Shown: piece by piece, positions 17,637-26,187 of the stretch
Position numbering within the stretch: the first letter of the stretch is position 1
Layout: every line of letters starts with the position of its first letter
Source: a virus
DNA: 38,313 nucleotides
Strand: one strand, 5' to 3'
IMG/VR virus record: IMGVR_UViG_3300045947_000165
Coordinates: 1 to 38,313 of that record
Program-made: the position numbers and the translations under genes
The notes under the pieces: model-generated
Told to the model about the DNA's origin: nothing
The model's input: the letters and a program-made list of their open reading frames with translations, nothing else
Database searches by the model: none

Positions 17637-17957
17637 TCACACCACGAGGCAGGTGATGTACTCGGGGTCGAGGTCCACGGTGCGGATCACACGCCACGCC
17701 TTCGGGCTCTGGCCCTCCACGCGCGCCGCGGTGATCGTGGTGTCGACGGGCACCTCGTCGCCGATCACGTCGCGGCGGAGATCGAAGTGGGGCGAATTGA
17801 GAATGAACGTATCGCCCTCGCGGTCGAGGGTCTGCTGCCCGAGACGTCCGTCGGGAATGACGGGCATGAGGACGGGGGCGTGCCCCGGGACGATCACAGT
17901 CGCCTCGGTCGCGAAGACGGTATCGAAGACTCCAAGGTCGGGGTGGGCGTTGAGCAT
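17637..17957 (-). CDS. Head-tail connector (FII-like)
   Basis: A 106-residue, strand-rich protein, ATG 17957. It begins MLNAHPDLGVFDTVFATEATV and includes a central DREGDTFILNSPHFDL, then a long strand pair ending PEYITCLVV. This size and position (after the decoration protein, before Z) fit the FII family that joins the filled head to the tail. The similarity is structural pattern only. Confidence 0.68.
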   Translation of the reverse strand: MLNAHPDLGVFDTVFATEATVIVPGHAPVLMPVIPDGRLGQQTLDREGDTFILNSPHFDLRRDVIGDEVPVDTTITAARVEGQSPKAWRVIRTVDLDPEYITCLVV

Positions 17958-17960
17958 CGT

Positions 17961-18308
17961 TTACGCGAGAGCCGCTCCGAGACCGGAGCCGTAGAGAAAG
18001 ACCAGGCCGGTCGCCGTCGGGTTGGCCGCCGCCCGATAGGCGTAGCCAGCTTTGAAGTTTCCCGTGGTGACCGTCGTGAACCGCTTGTTCGTGTCGTCCC
18101 AGTTGACCTGCTGGCCTTCGGTCCACGCCTGAGCCGACAACTTCGCGTGCTCGACCACGCCCCGGACGACCCCAGTGAACTGGGCGCCCGAGAGGACGGT
18201 GGTGGTCGGAATGACCAGCTGGTCGCCAATCTTCACGCCGATGCCGGCCGTCACGTTGGCGGGCGCCGTGTGAGTGGGGTTGTCAGCGTCCTGGGAAAAT
18301 GTCTTCAT
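17961..18308 (-). CDS. DUF2190-family capsid decoration-like protein
   Basis: A 115-residue protein, ATG 18308 with AAGGAG 7 nt upstream. The pattern GIGVKIGDQLVIPTTTV...GVVRGVVEHAK, ending in a Gly/Ala-rich tail, is the DUF2190 family. It takes the place of the lambda D gene, though here it follows rather than precedes the capsid gene. DUF2190 proteins are found in virions and are likely capsid cement proteins. Confidence 0.82.
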   Translation of the reverse strand: MKTFSQDADNPTHTAPANVTAGIGVKIGDQLVIPTTTVLSGAQFTGVVRGVVEHAKLSAQAWTEGQQVNWDDTNKRFTTVTTGNFKAGYAYRAAANPTATGLVFLYGSGLGAALA

Positions 18309-18329
18309 GCCAGTCTCCTTGGGCTGCGC

Positions 18330-20357
18330 CTACGCGCCGACGTTCTTGTACGCGGCGCGCCAGTCGGCGGCCTTGAAGGCCACATCGATCCGGCACCGGA
18401 ACTTCATGCCGTCGACGTCGAAGCCCTCCATCTGCGTGACGAGAGGGCCTTCCTGCCCGTCGAGGACCCCGTGATAGAGCAGTGGCGCCTGCGAGACGTT
18501 GGTCGCCATGTACCAGGCCGTGGCACTGTTGACGTCGAGCCGCGGCTCGACGATCGTGGTGAGCGGAGTGCGGCCGGCAGCCGCGAAGGGATTCACGCTA
18601 CCCGACACCGCCGGAGTGATCTGGGTCACGAACTGATCCGCGATCGTTTCGAGCGCCGCCGGCACGATCAGATAGCTCGGCGAGAGATTGAGCGGGGTCA
18701 CGGCATCGATGCCCTTTTGATTCCGCAACGCGGCCCGGCCGACACCGAGCGAGGCCACCGAGATCACCGTCCCGGACGAGGTCAGATTGAAGTGGCTCCC
18801 CGCGTGGAACAGCGCCACGCCGTCGCCCATCGTCGGGTTGGTCGTGATCTGAGCCCAGGCGAGATCCGATTCGATGTCGCGCGCCTTGCGGCCGAACGCG
18901 GCCGGCACTTCACCGAAGGCGTTCAGGTCGTCGTTGATGAGGGCTTGGCGGGTGATCCCGAACATGCGGCCGTAGGTCTTGAGCTGAATCGTCTCTTTCG
19001 CCTCGCCGATCGTGCCGAACGTGTATTCGCCGTGCTCGAGGATCTCGAGCAGGGCGGGAGCATCTCCGACCTGGAGCTGACGAGACGGCTTGAAGTCCGT
19101 CAGCGTGACGAGCCTGGAGATGGTCAACCACGTCTGCGGTGCCGCCTCGTAGGCCGCCCGGAGGTTCTTGTTCGCCGCGTCCTCGAAGAGGCCCGGGAAA
19201 TCCGTGGTGGTGTGGAGGCCTGCCGCCCGCACCATCAGGGCATCGACGAGCCTGGAGCGATCGAGGCTGCTCGTGCGCACTCCGCGGGCGTTGAGGAACG
19301 CTCGGCCGACATCCAGCAGACTCATGCCGCGGTAGTGGCGACTCCTGTCGTCGAGGGGAAACCGATGGGGGGCCACGCGGTGCAGCAGCGCGCCCTCGAT
19401 GCCCGCGCGGACGTGGATGAACGGGTCGTCCCCGACAATGATCTCGCTGGCTCCACTGGGCGAGCGAGGGCCACGGTCATCCCCGCCCCGCTTCCGCAGT
19501 TCGTCGAGCACCAGGCCCTGCGCCTTGACCAGAGACATGCTCCGATCACGGATCAGCTTGTCCTCGAAGGATCGTGGCATCTTCGCGGCCAGACAGGCAC
19601 TCCGAATGCCCTCGCAGCGTTCGTTCTCCGCAGCGGCACCCTCATCGCGCTCGTTCGGCTCCGGCGGATCGACTGATGTCGCGGCTGGAGCACTGAGAAG
19701 CGGCGACGCCGGCATCATCATCGGGTTGTCTGCCGCGATGGTTTCCGACCGATCCTCTGCCATGTTCAGCTCCTGTCGACGCACGATCACGCACGCGTGC
19801 TTCGTCGCGGTGTCGGCGGCTTTGATTTTGGCGCCGGGATCGGCACCGATCGGGACCGCGGAGATCTCGAAGGGCTCCCAGTCCGTCGCGTGCCGCTTCA
19901 TGGGAGTGGTACCGGTGGCCTCGGTCTGTTCGAACTTGTAGAAGTTCGCGCCGACGCTCACGTTCCGGATGATCCGGTCCTTGATGTCCTGCCAGATCGG
20001 CTCGACCTCGGCGCGCTTTGAAAAGCGCACGGTCGCGACGGCTTGGCCCTTCTCGATGCGCGCGCTTTCGACGGCGCCGAGGACGGCGCTCAGCTCGGAG
20101 GCGTGGTGCGCGTCGAGGAACGGCGCCCCGTTCCTCAGCCGATCCAGACGGACATCGGACGGCTTGAGGGAGAACGTGAGCAGGTAGGGCTCGCCGCGGT
20201 CCCAGTCGTACATGCGGATCGGCGCCCCGGTATAGAAGATGACCTCAGCGGTGCGCGCCTCGACGTTGATGCTCGAGGGCGCGATCGCGGCGACGATGTT
20301 GAGCGGACCTTGTTCGATCGTCTGGGCGCGGTCGGCTGCGGCGACCGTGGTGGTCAT
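18330..20357 (-). CDS. Fused prohead protease - major capsid protein
   Basis: A single 675-residue frame from ATG 20357. Residues 30-185 look like an HK97-type (S78) prohead protease: candidate nucleophile region RNVSVG (Ser134), histidines in FLDAHH (84-85) and ATDWEPFEISAVPIGADPGA, typical of the end of this domain. Residues about 200-330 are acidic and low complexity, like a scaffold (delta) domain. Residues about 330-675 carry the major capsid fold (TWLTISRLVTLTDFKPSRQL, ETIQLKTYGRMFGITRQALI, ending AYKNVGA). In most phages protease and capsid are separate; here no stop or internal start is obvious, so self-cleavage between domains is inferred. It replaces lambda C, Nu3 and E in one gene. 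Confidence 0.88.
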   Translation of the reverse strand: MTTTVAAADRAQTIEQGPLNIVAAIAPSSINVEARTAEVIFYTGAPIRMYDWDRGEPYLLTFSLKPSDVRLDRLRNGAPFLDAHHASELSAVLGAVESARIEKGQAVATVRFSKRAEVEPIWQDIKDRIIRNVSVGANFYKFEQTEATGTTPMKRHATDWEPFEISAVPIGADPGAKIKAADTATKHACVIVRRQELNMAEDRSETIAADNPMMMPASPLLSAPAATSVDPPEPNERDEGAAAENERCEGIRSACLAAKMPRSFEDKLIRDRSMSLVKAQGLVLDELRKRGGDDRGPRSPSGASEIIVGDDPFIHVRAGIEGALLHRVAPHRFPLDDRSRHYRGMSLLDVGRAFLNARGVRTSSLDRSRLVDALMVRAAGLHTTTDFPGLFEDAANKNLRAAYEAAPQTWLTISRLVTLTDFKPSRQLQVGDAPALLEILEHGEYTFGTIGEAKETIQLKTYGRMFGITRQALINDDLNAFGEVPAAFGRKARDIESDLAWAQITTNPTMGDGVALFHAGSHFNLTSSGTVISVASLGVGRAALRNQKGIDAVTPLNLSPSYLIVPAALETIADQFVTQITPAVSGSVNPFAAAGRTPLTTIVEPRLDVNSATAWYMATNVSQAPLLYHGVLDGQEGPLVTQMEGFDVDGMKFRCRIDVAFKAADWRAAYKNVGA

Positions 20358-20390
20358 GGGCGCAGGGTGACGCCGGGAACAGGGTGAGGG

Positions 20391-20990
20391 CTAGCTACAT
20401 TCTGCGATACCTATCGGACCCCGGAGACTGCTTAACTCCGCTCTCCACTCCTCGGCCGACATGACCCCCTTACCCCGGTTGCAAGAGACGCATGCCGTGG
20501 TGAGATTGTCCGCCGTAGTCGTCCCGCCGCAGCTCCGAGCGATGACGTGATCGACGTGAAGCGCGACGTCCGGACTCGCGGCTCCACAATACTGGCAGGT
20601 GAAGTGATCTCTCTGGAGCACGAAGAAGCGGAGTTTCGGCTCGACGAAGGGCTTCCGGTCCACAGGATAGATCGACTGCCGCTGGCGACGCTCCGAGTAG
20701 GGCATCTCCCCAATGCGTATCCGGCTCACCGGATGAAGTGGGAGAACGGGTGATCCCGTTGAGCGAAGCCAGCCTTTTCGCCAGAGAGCGTCGACGTGAG
20801 TCTGGCAGCCTCGCGGCGAGAGGTTGAGGCGCTTGGCGATGTAGGCCCTGGTACACCCCTCCCCCAGCTTCGCCAGATAGTCCGCGGCGAGCGTGTAGAC
20901 CTCAGCCTGTCGAGCGGTGAGGACTCTGGGGTTGTCGATCGGTGGAGGGGATTCCGGCGCCCTCGGTTCTGGCCAGATCACCGAGAACAC
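20391..20990 (-). CDS. Winged-helix plus HNH endonuclease (homing-type)
   Basis: A 199-residue protein with GTG start at 20990, overlapping the upstream gene by 13 nt. Residues 25-90 (LTARQAEVYTLAADYLAKL; RAYIAKRLNLSPRGCQTHVD) form a LexA-like winged helix. Residues 120-175 carry an HNH domain: FFVLQRDHFTCQYCG, HVDHVIARSCGGT, NLTTACVSCNRGKG, including two CxxC pairs. It sits between portal-associated genes and the capsid fusion, so it interrupts the head module, as homing endonucleases do. A packaging-associated HNH is the alternative, but those usually lie beside the terminase. Confidence 0.88.
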   Translation of the reverse strand: MFSVIWPEPRAPESPPPIDNPRVLTARQAEVYTLAADYLAKLGEGCTRAYIAKRLNLSPRGCQTHVDALWRKGWLRSTGSPVLPLHPVSRIRIGEMPYSERRQRQSIYPVDRKPFVEPKLRFFVLQRDHFTCQYCGAASPDVALHVDHVIARSCGGTTTADNLTTACVSCNRGKGVMSAEEWRAELSSLRGPIGIAECS

Positions 20991-21289
20991 TCGGCGACCG
21001 CGTCACGGCCCGCATTGAATGCCCTCAGATCATGTTGATCGCGCACGCCAGGACGTACGGCTCCGGGATCTTCTCCGGCCTCCATCGCGAGGATGGCCGC
21101 GCGCTGACCGCGGGTCCAGCAATCGCGGCAAGGCGACGAGGAGGGCGGCTGCAGCGCGCGCGCCGCGGCGAGGCGCTGGGCGGGTGTGGGCGGCGCCGGC
21201 AGTGGGGTCTCTGGCGCCCTGTGTCCGTTGCGCTTCGACTTGTCGTCCTGGTCCGCGACGTCGGCCCTCACGTCGAGCTTGGTAATCAA
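20978..21289 (-). CDS. Hypothetical head-module protein with CxxC
   Basis: A 103-residue protein; ATG 21289 overlaps the portal stop by ATGA. The N-terminal half is Pro/Ala/Lys-rich and probably disordered. The C-terminal half (PCRDCWTRGQRAAILAMEAGE, then PGVRDQHDLRAFNAGRDAV) is a conserved-looking helical unit with one CxxC pair at residues 54 and 57. Unknown role; its coupling to the portal suggests a head-completion or regulatory protein. Confidence 0.65.
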   Translation of the reverse strand: MITKLDVRADVADQDDKSKRNGHRAPETPLPAPPTPAQRLAAARALQPPSSSPCRDCWTRGQRAAILAMEAGEDPGAVRPGVRDQHDLRAFNAGRDAVAECSR

Positions 21290-22872
21290 TGCCCTCCTCC
21301 GTTGCTGGCGCCGTTGCTGGCCGCGTCCGTGATGTCGCGCCGGAGTTCATCGAGGAGTCTCGCGACGGCCTGCGGCGGGCTCGACCCAGCCGCGGCGCCC
21401 TGGAGCTGCCCGCCCTGCGTCATCTTGCGTCCGTCCCCGTCAAAAATGACACCCGCCTTGTCGAAGGCCCCGTTCCACCGCGCGATCTCGTCAAGCTGTT
21501 CATCGGGGTCATAGCCGAGCTCGCGCACCATTTCGGGCCACGTGATCGCGCCGAGGCGCAGGAGCCGCATGTAGGCGATGGCCTCGACGCCAGGATCCAG
21601 CAGCGCGGGCGGCGGCGGGGTCCACTCCACTGCGGGGGTCTCGGTGAGCGCGGCCCCGATGACGGCGGCCTGCATCGCCCAGCGCCAGACGGGGTCGCAG
21701 AATTGCGGGATGAGGAGACCCCAGCGCCAGCCGTGGACGTTCTCCCAGTGCCGGATCCGCGACATGCGGGCGGCGGAGTACGGGAGACCCGTGTAGTCGC
21801 CGACCAGGTCCTCGTAGGCGACGCCGAGGCCGGTGGCGATCTCGCTGAGGACGGTCTTCGCATAGGCGGCGTGTTCGTTGATGGCCGGCGGGTCGACGAC
21901 GGTGATGCTCCGGCCGGGCGGGGCGTTGTGGATCAGACCCGGCTCGAGGCGGTCCCACTGCATCTCGCCGGCGCCTTGGGCGACCGCGATGCCCAGCGGC
22001 GTCGCATCCCCGCTGATATCCGACGTGATGACCGCCAGGCACGCGGCGATCTTCTGCTTCATCAACGCCGCGTCGAGGTACTCGTCGAAGTCCTTCATCC
22101 GCAGCGCCACGCCCGCGAACCACGAGGGCGCGCGCACCTGACCCGGACGACCGGGTCGATAGACGTGCAGGATCTCGCTGGCCGGGATGCGATCCGACGT
22201 GAGCGAGAGCGACGGCGGGTGCGAGGAGCCTGGGTGATCGCGGAACATCCAGTAGGCGATGCGGCGGCCGATCCGATCGAACTCAATGCCCTGGATAATC
22301 GACCTGTCGGCGCCGCCATCCGACGAGGCGAAGCCAGCCGCGGTGGCATTGTCCTTCGTGGAGTCGAGATAGTCAGGCTCAAGGACCTGCAACTGGAGGG
22401 GGATCGGGAGATTGTCTTCGGGCCGGCGAAGGCGGCGGCGCACGAGACACTCACCCGATTCGACCACGGTCCGCATGACCGTCTTCTGCAGGCCCGCGAA
22501 GTCCTGTCGGCCGTCGGCATCACACGCCGTCGTTCCGGCCCACGCTTTCCAGAGCTCGGCCGCCTGCTTGTGCTTCGTCGAGGCGGCGATGCCCCAGCCG
22601 CCGCAGGTGTGGTTGACGATCGTGGAGAGCGCGGACTCGGCGAAGGCGTTGTTCCGAATCAACTCACGCGCATCGCTTCTGAGCGTCGCGAGCGCGCCTC
22701 GCAATTCGGCATTGGCGTCCGTCGACGGACGTTTCCAGCCTGCGGTGCGACGACCATACGAGGCGGCATCGTACCCGGCGAGCGCGTCGAGGGCGATGCG
22801 GGCGCGCACGCGCCGAGCCGTCCACCGCGGGGCGAACGGGGCGGTGAGCTTATCGATCCAGGCGACCATCAT
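21286..22872 (-). CDS. Portal protein (lambda gpB family)
   Basis: 528 residues from ATG 22872, which overlaps the gpW stop by ATGA; a longer upstream extension is spurious. Family motifs include AGWKRPSTDANAEL, IRNNAFAESALSTIVNHTCG, QVLEPDYLD, GIEFDRIGRRIAYWMF, HVYRPGRPGQVR and VAYEDLVGDYTGLPYSAAR, all typical of lambda-family portals. It forms the dodecameric DNA channel at the capsid vertex, docking the terminase. The C-terminus is Gly/Asn/Ser-rich. Order TerL...W-portal matches lambda A-W-B. Confidence 0.93.
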   Translation of the reverse strand: MMVAWIDKLTAPFAPRWTARRVRARIALDALAGYDAASYGRRTAGWKRPSTDANAELRGALATLRSDARELIRNNAFAESALSTIVNHTCGGWGIAASTKHKQAAELWKAWAGTTACDADGRQDFAGLQKTVMRTVVESGECLVRRRLRRPEDNLPIPLQLQVLEPDYLDSTKDNATAAGFASSDGGADRSIIQGIEFDRIGRRIAYWMFRDHPGSSHPPSLSLTSDRIPASEILHVYRPGRPGQVRAPSWFAGVALRMKDFDEYLDAALMKQKIAACLAVITSDISGDATPLGIAVAQGAGEMQWDRLEPGLIHNAPPGRSITVVDPPAINEHAAYAKTVLSEIATGLGVAYEDLVGDYTGLPYSAARMSRIRHWENVHGWRWGLLIPQFCDPVWRWAMQAAVIGAALTETPAVEWTPPPPALLDPGVEAIAYMRLLRLGAITWPEMVRELGYDPDEQLDEIARWNGAFDKAGVIFDGDGRKMTQGGQLQGAAAGSSPPQAVARLLDELRRDITDAASNGASNGGGH

Positions 22873-23075
22873 GTGCCCTTGCTGGTCGCCGCCAGCCGCG
22901 AGCTGGCACCGCCGGCCGAGATGTTGATCTCGGCGATCATCAGCGCGCGGAGCTTGAGGAGATCCGGCAGGTCTTGGCGCGTCACGGAACGGCCGTTGAA
23001 CGTGACGGCCTTGCCCTGCGTGACGGCGAGGATTGTCGCTTCGAGCTCTGCGAGGTGGGTGGCGGTGAAGGCCAT
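22869..23075 (-). CDS. W: Head-tail joining protein gpW
   Basis: Exactly 68 residues, the same length as lambda gpW. It opens MAFTATHLAELEATILAV and continues with a GKAVTFNGRSVTRQDLPDLL hairpin and helix. This small alpha/beta protein binds the portal after packaging. Start ATG 23075; the stop overlaps the portal start. The ribosome binding site is weak. Confidence 0.9.
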   Translation of the reverse strand: MAFTATHLAELEATILAVTQGKAVTFNGRSVTRQDLPDLLKLRALMIAEINISAGGASSRLAATSKGT

Positions 23076-23204
23076 CAGGCGCCGGCGCGAGACCTGGAGC
23101 GGCGAGTGGCGTTGGCCACGTCGACTCCATCGGCACCAACGCCGCGTTGCGGGGCGTCTGGGGTTGCCAGGGTTGCCCCTAGGTTGGCTGATTTTACTAC
23201 GAGA
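23076..23204. other. Intergenic spacer upstream of gpW
   Basis: 129 bases, one of the few larger gaps. It holds two copies of GGGTTGCC (about 23161-23178) and a short AT-rich patch (GATTTTACTAC, 23190-23200). A promoter for gpW-portal is possible but I cannot point to a convincing -35/-10 pair. Confidence 0.35.
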
Positions 23205-23363
23205 TCACTCGATTCGCCCCTGGCATGTGCAGGCAGTCACGATCCCCTGCTTCGAGACCTTGAGCACGATCTCCGCGCCGCCCGGCCAGTTCTCCGGCAC
23301 GGCTTCGAGGAACTCTCGGATTCGCCGCCAGATATGCGGCGGGATCGGCTGCTGCTCAGGCAT
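23205..23363 (-). CDS. Small hypothetical protein in packaging module
   Basis: A 52-residue gene. The ATG at 23363 has a perfect GGAGG 5 nt upstream; another in-frame ATG at 23375 would add 4 residues. The sequence begins MPEQQPIPPHIWRRIREFLE and includes ENWPGGAEIVLKVSKQG and a CTCQG near the end. It has an N-terminal amphipathic helix and a short beta hairpin. No family recognised; position between TerL and gpW suggests an accessory packaging or head protein. Confidence 0.65.
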   Translation of the reverse strand: MPEQQPIPPHIWRRIREFLEAVPENWPGGAEIVLKVSKQGIVTACTCQGRIE

Positions 23364-23387
23364 GTGGTCCTCCATGGATCGATCCGG

Positions 23388-23645
23388 TCACCGGCTCCTC
23401 CGCAACCACCCGCGCGTGTTCGGAATCCACTTCCGAGACTGCTCCACGCGCTTCAGGCTCCCGTCGGGATTCTTGCGGTCGTCGCGCATGAACGGGTCGC
23501 CGCTCGGTGGTGAAGCGCTTGGGGTTGGCTTCGGTGTCTTCGGCTTCGCTCCAGCCAGACACCGCTTGCAGACGTAGGGCGACGGCACCGGCGGGTCGGC
23601 GTAGCGATCCGCGCCGCACTTCGAGCACTGCGTCTTGATCTTCAT
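23388..23645 (-). CDS. Small zinc-ribbon protein after terminase
   Basis: 85 residues; ATG 23645 overlaps the terminase stop (ATGA). Four cysteines in CSKC (7,10) and CKRC (26,29) make a compact zinc ribbon. A Pro/Lys/Ser linker follows, then a basic tail (RKWIPNTRGWLRRSR). A nucleic-acid-binding role is likely but unproven. It belongs to the set of small zinc proteins found throughout this phage. Confidence 0.75.
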   Translation of the reverse strand: MKIKTQCSKCGADRYADPPVPSPYVCKRCLAGAKPKTPKPTPSASPPSGDPFMRDDRKNPDGSLKRVEQSRKWIPNTRGWLRRSR

Positions 23646-25528
23646 GCCGTGATCTCAGCCGCCTCCGCGTCTGGCACCTCGTCGTCGTAGACCTCCGGCT
23701 CGAGGTCCACCGGCTTGCCAACCGCGGCCTCGAGCGCGAGCCAATCGGACTCCGCGAAGCGGTCGAGGCCGACGACGGCCGCGGCCGCGCGCGAGTACCC
23801 GCGGGCGTCGAGCCAATCGTTGCGCCGGTTGGGGATGAGCGCCCACTCGAGCCTCACGAAGCCGCGGCGATTCTTCACCGCCACGAGATGCTCGGCCGTC
23901 AGCTCGCGGAAGTACTCCTCGGCCAACTCGGGGAAGTGCAGGAACCCGGGCGGGTACCCCTCGCCGCTCGTCGGCATCGGCAGCGACAGCCAGCCGTACA
24001 GCTCGCTCTTCGCCACGTGGCCGCACACGGGCCAGACGCGGTACGCCCCCTTGAGCTTGCGGCCGCGTCGGCTCATCTCCACCGGGGTCGGCGGGCTCAC
24101 CAGCACGTGCCCCGACTCCTGGCCCTTGATGGCGATCACGCGATTCATCGGGTAGCGTCGCGCCCACGCGTAGACGGTCTGCGTGTTGTAGCCGCTGTCG
24201 ACGGCCAGCATCTCGATCCGCAGGTCCACGCCGTAGACGTGGCGGAACGGGCGCGCGAGGAGCGCGTCGAGCTTCACCCACGGTCCGCGCTCGAGGTCCG
24301 ACGTGTCCCCCGGCATCGCGCCCGCGTCGATCACCCACGATTCCTTGCCGCGGCCCCAGCCATCGACGTGGTACTTCAGGAGATCCTTCTGCACGTCGAC
24401 GCCGCACGTGAGGAACAGCACGCCGGGCGGGCACGTCCCGATCGCGTACGGCTCGCGCCGCGCGTGCAGGCGCTCCCAGTCGGGCGCGTCGCCCCGGTGC
24501 TTCCACGGACGGCCAAGGATCGTGTTGACTGCCGTCTTGTGCGTGTCCGGGCCCCCACGGACGGCGGCCACGTACTGCGCGGCGATGGCTCCCCACGTGA
24601 CCTGCGGCAGGTACGAGTACGCCGCCCAGATGGAGAACGATCGGTGTCGGTTGCTCTCCGTGAAATGCTCCGGCTTCTCGGGCCGCCACTCCCCTGCGGC
24701 GTCCATGTCGCGCAACTGCCGATGCGTGATCGTGCAGCCCCGATCGACGCAGACGAACACGGCCGCCTCCGGCTTGCCTTCGGGCCATCGTAGGTGCTCG
24801 AACTCGAGCGGCTGGTAGTACCCGCACGCGGGGCACGGCAGATAGCGCCGGCGCTGGTCGCCGGCCTCGTACAGCTCGACGATCTTACTGTGCCCTTCGA
24901 GGCGCGGCGTGGACCCGGCCACGATCTTGCGATTCCAGAACGCGTCCGAGCGTCGCATCGCCAGCGCGATCGGGTCGCCCTGGTCGCCGGCGCTGACGGG
25001 ATACTCGTCGGGTTCCTCGAAGGCGATGACCCGACGTGAGATGCGGCGGAATCCGCGCGGGCTATTCGCGCCCACGAGCGACAGGTTGCCGCCGCGGAAC
25101 GCCTTGAACAGGATGGCGTTGTCGGCCGTCCGCGACTTGGGGTCCGCCACCAGGCCCCGTAGGGCCGGCAAGCCGGAGAGCAGCGGCGCGATTTCTTCTT
25201 TGCTGTACTTCTCCGCGTCGTCGATGGCCGGCTGGACGACCAGGATCCGGCACGGGTCGTGCGCGATGTAGAACGCTAGCGTGATCTGCACGAGCTTGGA
25301 CCACCCGACCTGGGTGCTCTTGAGCACCGAGACGCGCTCCACGGTCGGGTCGCCCATCGCGTCGAGAATCTCGCGCTGGTAGGGGTGCGTGACCCAGCGG
25401 CCGGCCTCCGCGTCGCCGGCCGGCAACCGGAAATGCTCGTCCGCCCACGCCGACAGGCTCACCCGCAGCGGCGGGCGCCAGATTGCGCGCAGGCGCTCAT
25501 CGCGCAGCGCCAGCGCGGCCGGCGTCAC
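23642..25528 (-). CDS. terL: Terminase large subunit (lambda GpA family)
   Basis: 628 residues, GTG start at 25528 overlapping the TerS stop (GTGA). The ATPase domain shows a Walker A-like LKSTQVGWSK (69-78) and Walker B-like RVIAFEEPDEYP (166-177), then KIVAGSTPRLEG as coupling motif. A zinc site (CPAC at 232-235 and CVDRGC about 259-264) follows, as in GpA proteins. The nuclease domain has the expected acidic residues in CGVDVQKD, LAVDSGYNTQTV and NDWLDARGYSR. The enzyme cuts concatemers and pumps DNA into the head. GpA-type terminases usually act on cos sites, which supports cos packaging. Confidence 0.95.
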   Translation of the reverse strand: MTPAALALRDERLRAIWRPPLRVSLSAWADEHFRLPAGDAEAGRWVTHPYQREILDAMGDPTVERVSVLKSTQVGWSKLVQITLAFYIAHDPCRILVVQPAIDDAEKYSKEEIAPLLSGLPALRGLVADPKSRTADNAILFKAFRGGNLSLVGANSPRGFRRISRRVIAFEEPDEYPVSAGDQGDPIALAMRRSDAFWNRKIVAGSTPRLEGHSKIVELYEAGDQRRRYLPCPACGYYQPLEFEHLRWPEGKPEAAVFVCVDRGCTITHRQLRDMDAAGEWRPEKPEHFTESNRHRSFSIWAAYSYLPQVTWGAIAAQYVAAVRGGPDTHKTAVNTILGRPWKHRGDAPDWERLHARREPYAIGTCPPGVLFLTCGVDVQKDLLKYHVDGWGRGKESWVIDAGAMPGDTSDLERGPWVKLDALLARPFRHVYGVDLRIEMLAVDSGYNTQTVYAWARRYPMNRVIAIKGQESGHVLVSPPTPVEMSRRGRKLKGAYRVWPVCGHVAKSELYGWLSLPMPTSGEGYPPGFLHFPELAEEYFRELTAEHLVAVKNRRGFVRLEWALIPNRRNDWLDARGYSRAAAAVVGLDRFAESDWLALEAAVGKPVDLEPEVYDDEVPDAEAAEITA

Positions 25529-26115
25529 TCGTCGTCCTCCAGCCCCGCGCCGGCCAGCTCGTCCAGGGCTTCGCGGATCACGGCGTCGATGGCGGCGAGC
25601 GTCACGGCGTCGAGCTCCGGCGCCACCCGCTTGATGCGACTCGGGAGCCCCAGCAGGCGATTCTTGGCGAGGCTGATCCGCTCGGCCTCCTGGCGCTCAG
25701 CCACGTCCGCCCGGATCAGTAGGCCCTCGCGCTCGTCGTTCGCGAGCTTGAGCTTGCGCTGCCGCTCCCGCTCGATGGCCCGCCTGATGTCCGCGATGAC
25801 CAGCAGATCCCTCGTCGCCGGGCGCGGATCCTTCGCGTGATCTCGGTTCCGCCGCCATTCCTGGACGCCGAGGGCGACGTCGGCGATCACGACGCGCCCC
25901 TTGTCGTCGCGCCCGAGACTCTGCTCGAGCCGGCCGTTCCGGATGCCCTTTCGCACGGCCGCTGTGTCGACGCCGACCCGTCGCGCGAACGCAGTGACGC
26001 CGAGCCGCTCCGTGGCCCTAGGATCGACGATCGCGCGTTTCCGGCCCCCTTGTCGGTTATGCAAGGTCCTCCCCCATCGGTCGCACAGTGGACCCGTGGA
26101 TTCCACCTGCGGCAA
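25525..26115 (-). CDS. terS: Terminase small subunit
   Basis: Up to 196 residues; start uncertain. The longest form begins at TTG 26115; a TTG at 26064 has GGGGAGG just 3 nt before it and could be the true start. Residues about 38-95 form a helix-turn-helix (GVTAFARRVGVDTAAVRKGI, then a strand pair), as in Nu1-type DNA-recognition subunits. A charged helix (RRAIERERQRKLKLANDERE) and a helical C-terminus follow, suited to oligomerisation and TerL binding. Its stop overlaps the TerL start. It would recognise the cos region just upstream. Confidence 0.85.
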   Translation of the reverse strand: MPQVESTGPLCDRWGRTLHNRQGGRKRAIVDPRATERLGVTAFARRVGVDTAAVRKGIRNGRLEQSLGRDDKGRVVIADVALGVQEWRRNRDHAKDPRPATRDLLVIADIRRAIERERQRKLKLANDEREGLLIRADVAERQEAERISLAKNRLLGLPSRIKRVAPELDAVTLAAIDAVIREALDELAGAGLEDDE

Positions 26116-26187
26116 AACGCGGATCGGGCCCGACGCGTCCCGCGACGGGGATGCGACGGAAGAACCTATGCCGCCCCCCTATGCACT
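26116..26187. other. Candidate cos/TerS-binding region
   Basis: Seventy-two bases between the replication initiator and TerS, the usual place for cos in lambda-type packaging. The 7-mer CCTATGC occurs twice on the plus strand (26165-26171 and 26178-26184), separated by a CG-rich run. On the minus strand this gives GGGCGGC, the same as the first seven bases of the lambda cos overhang, possibly by chance. No cutting site can be proved from sequence. Confidence 0.35.

Noticed and set aside
22873-23139. 89-codon N-terminal extension of the portal frame
   Set aside because: It is antiframe to gpW and Arg/His/Pro-rich; the ATG at 22872 overlapping the gpW stop gives the expected portal N-terminus.
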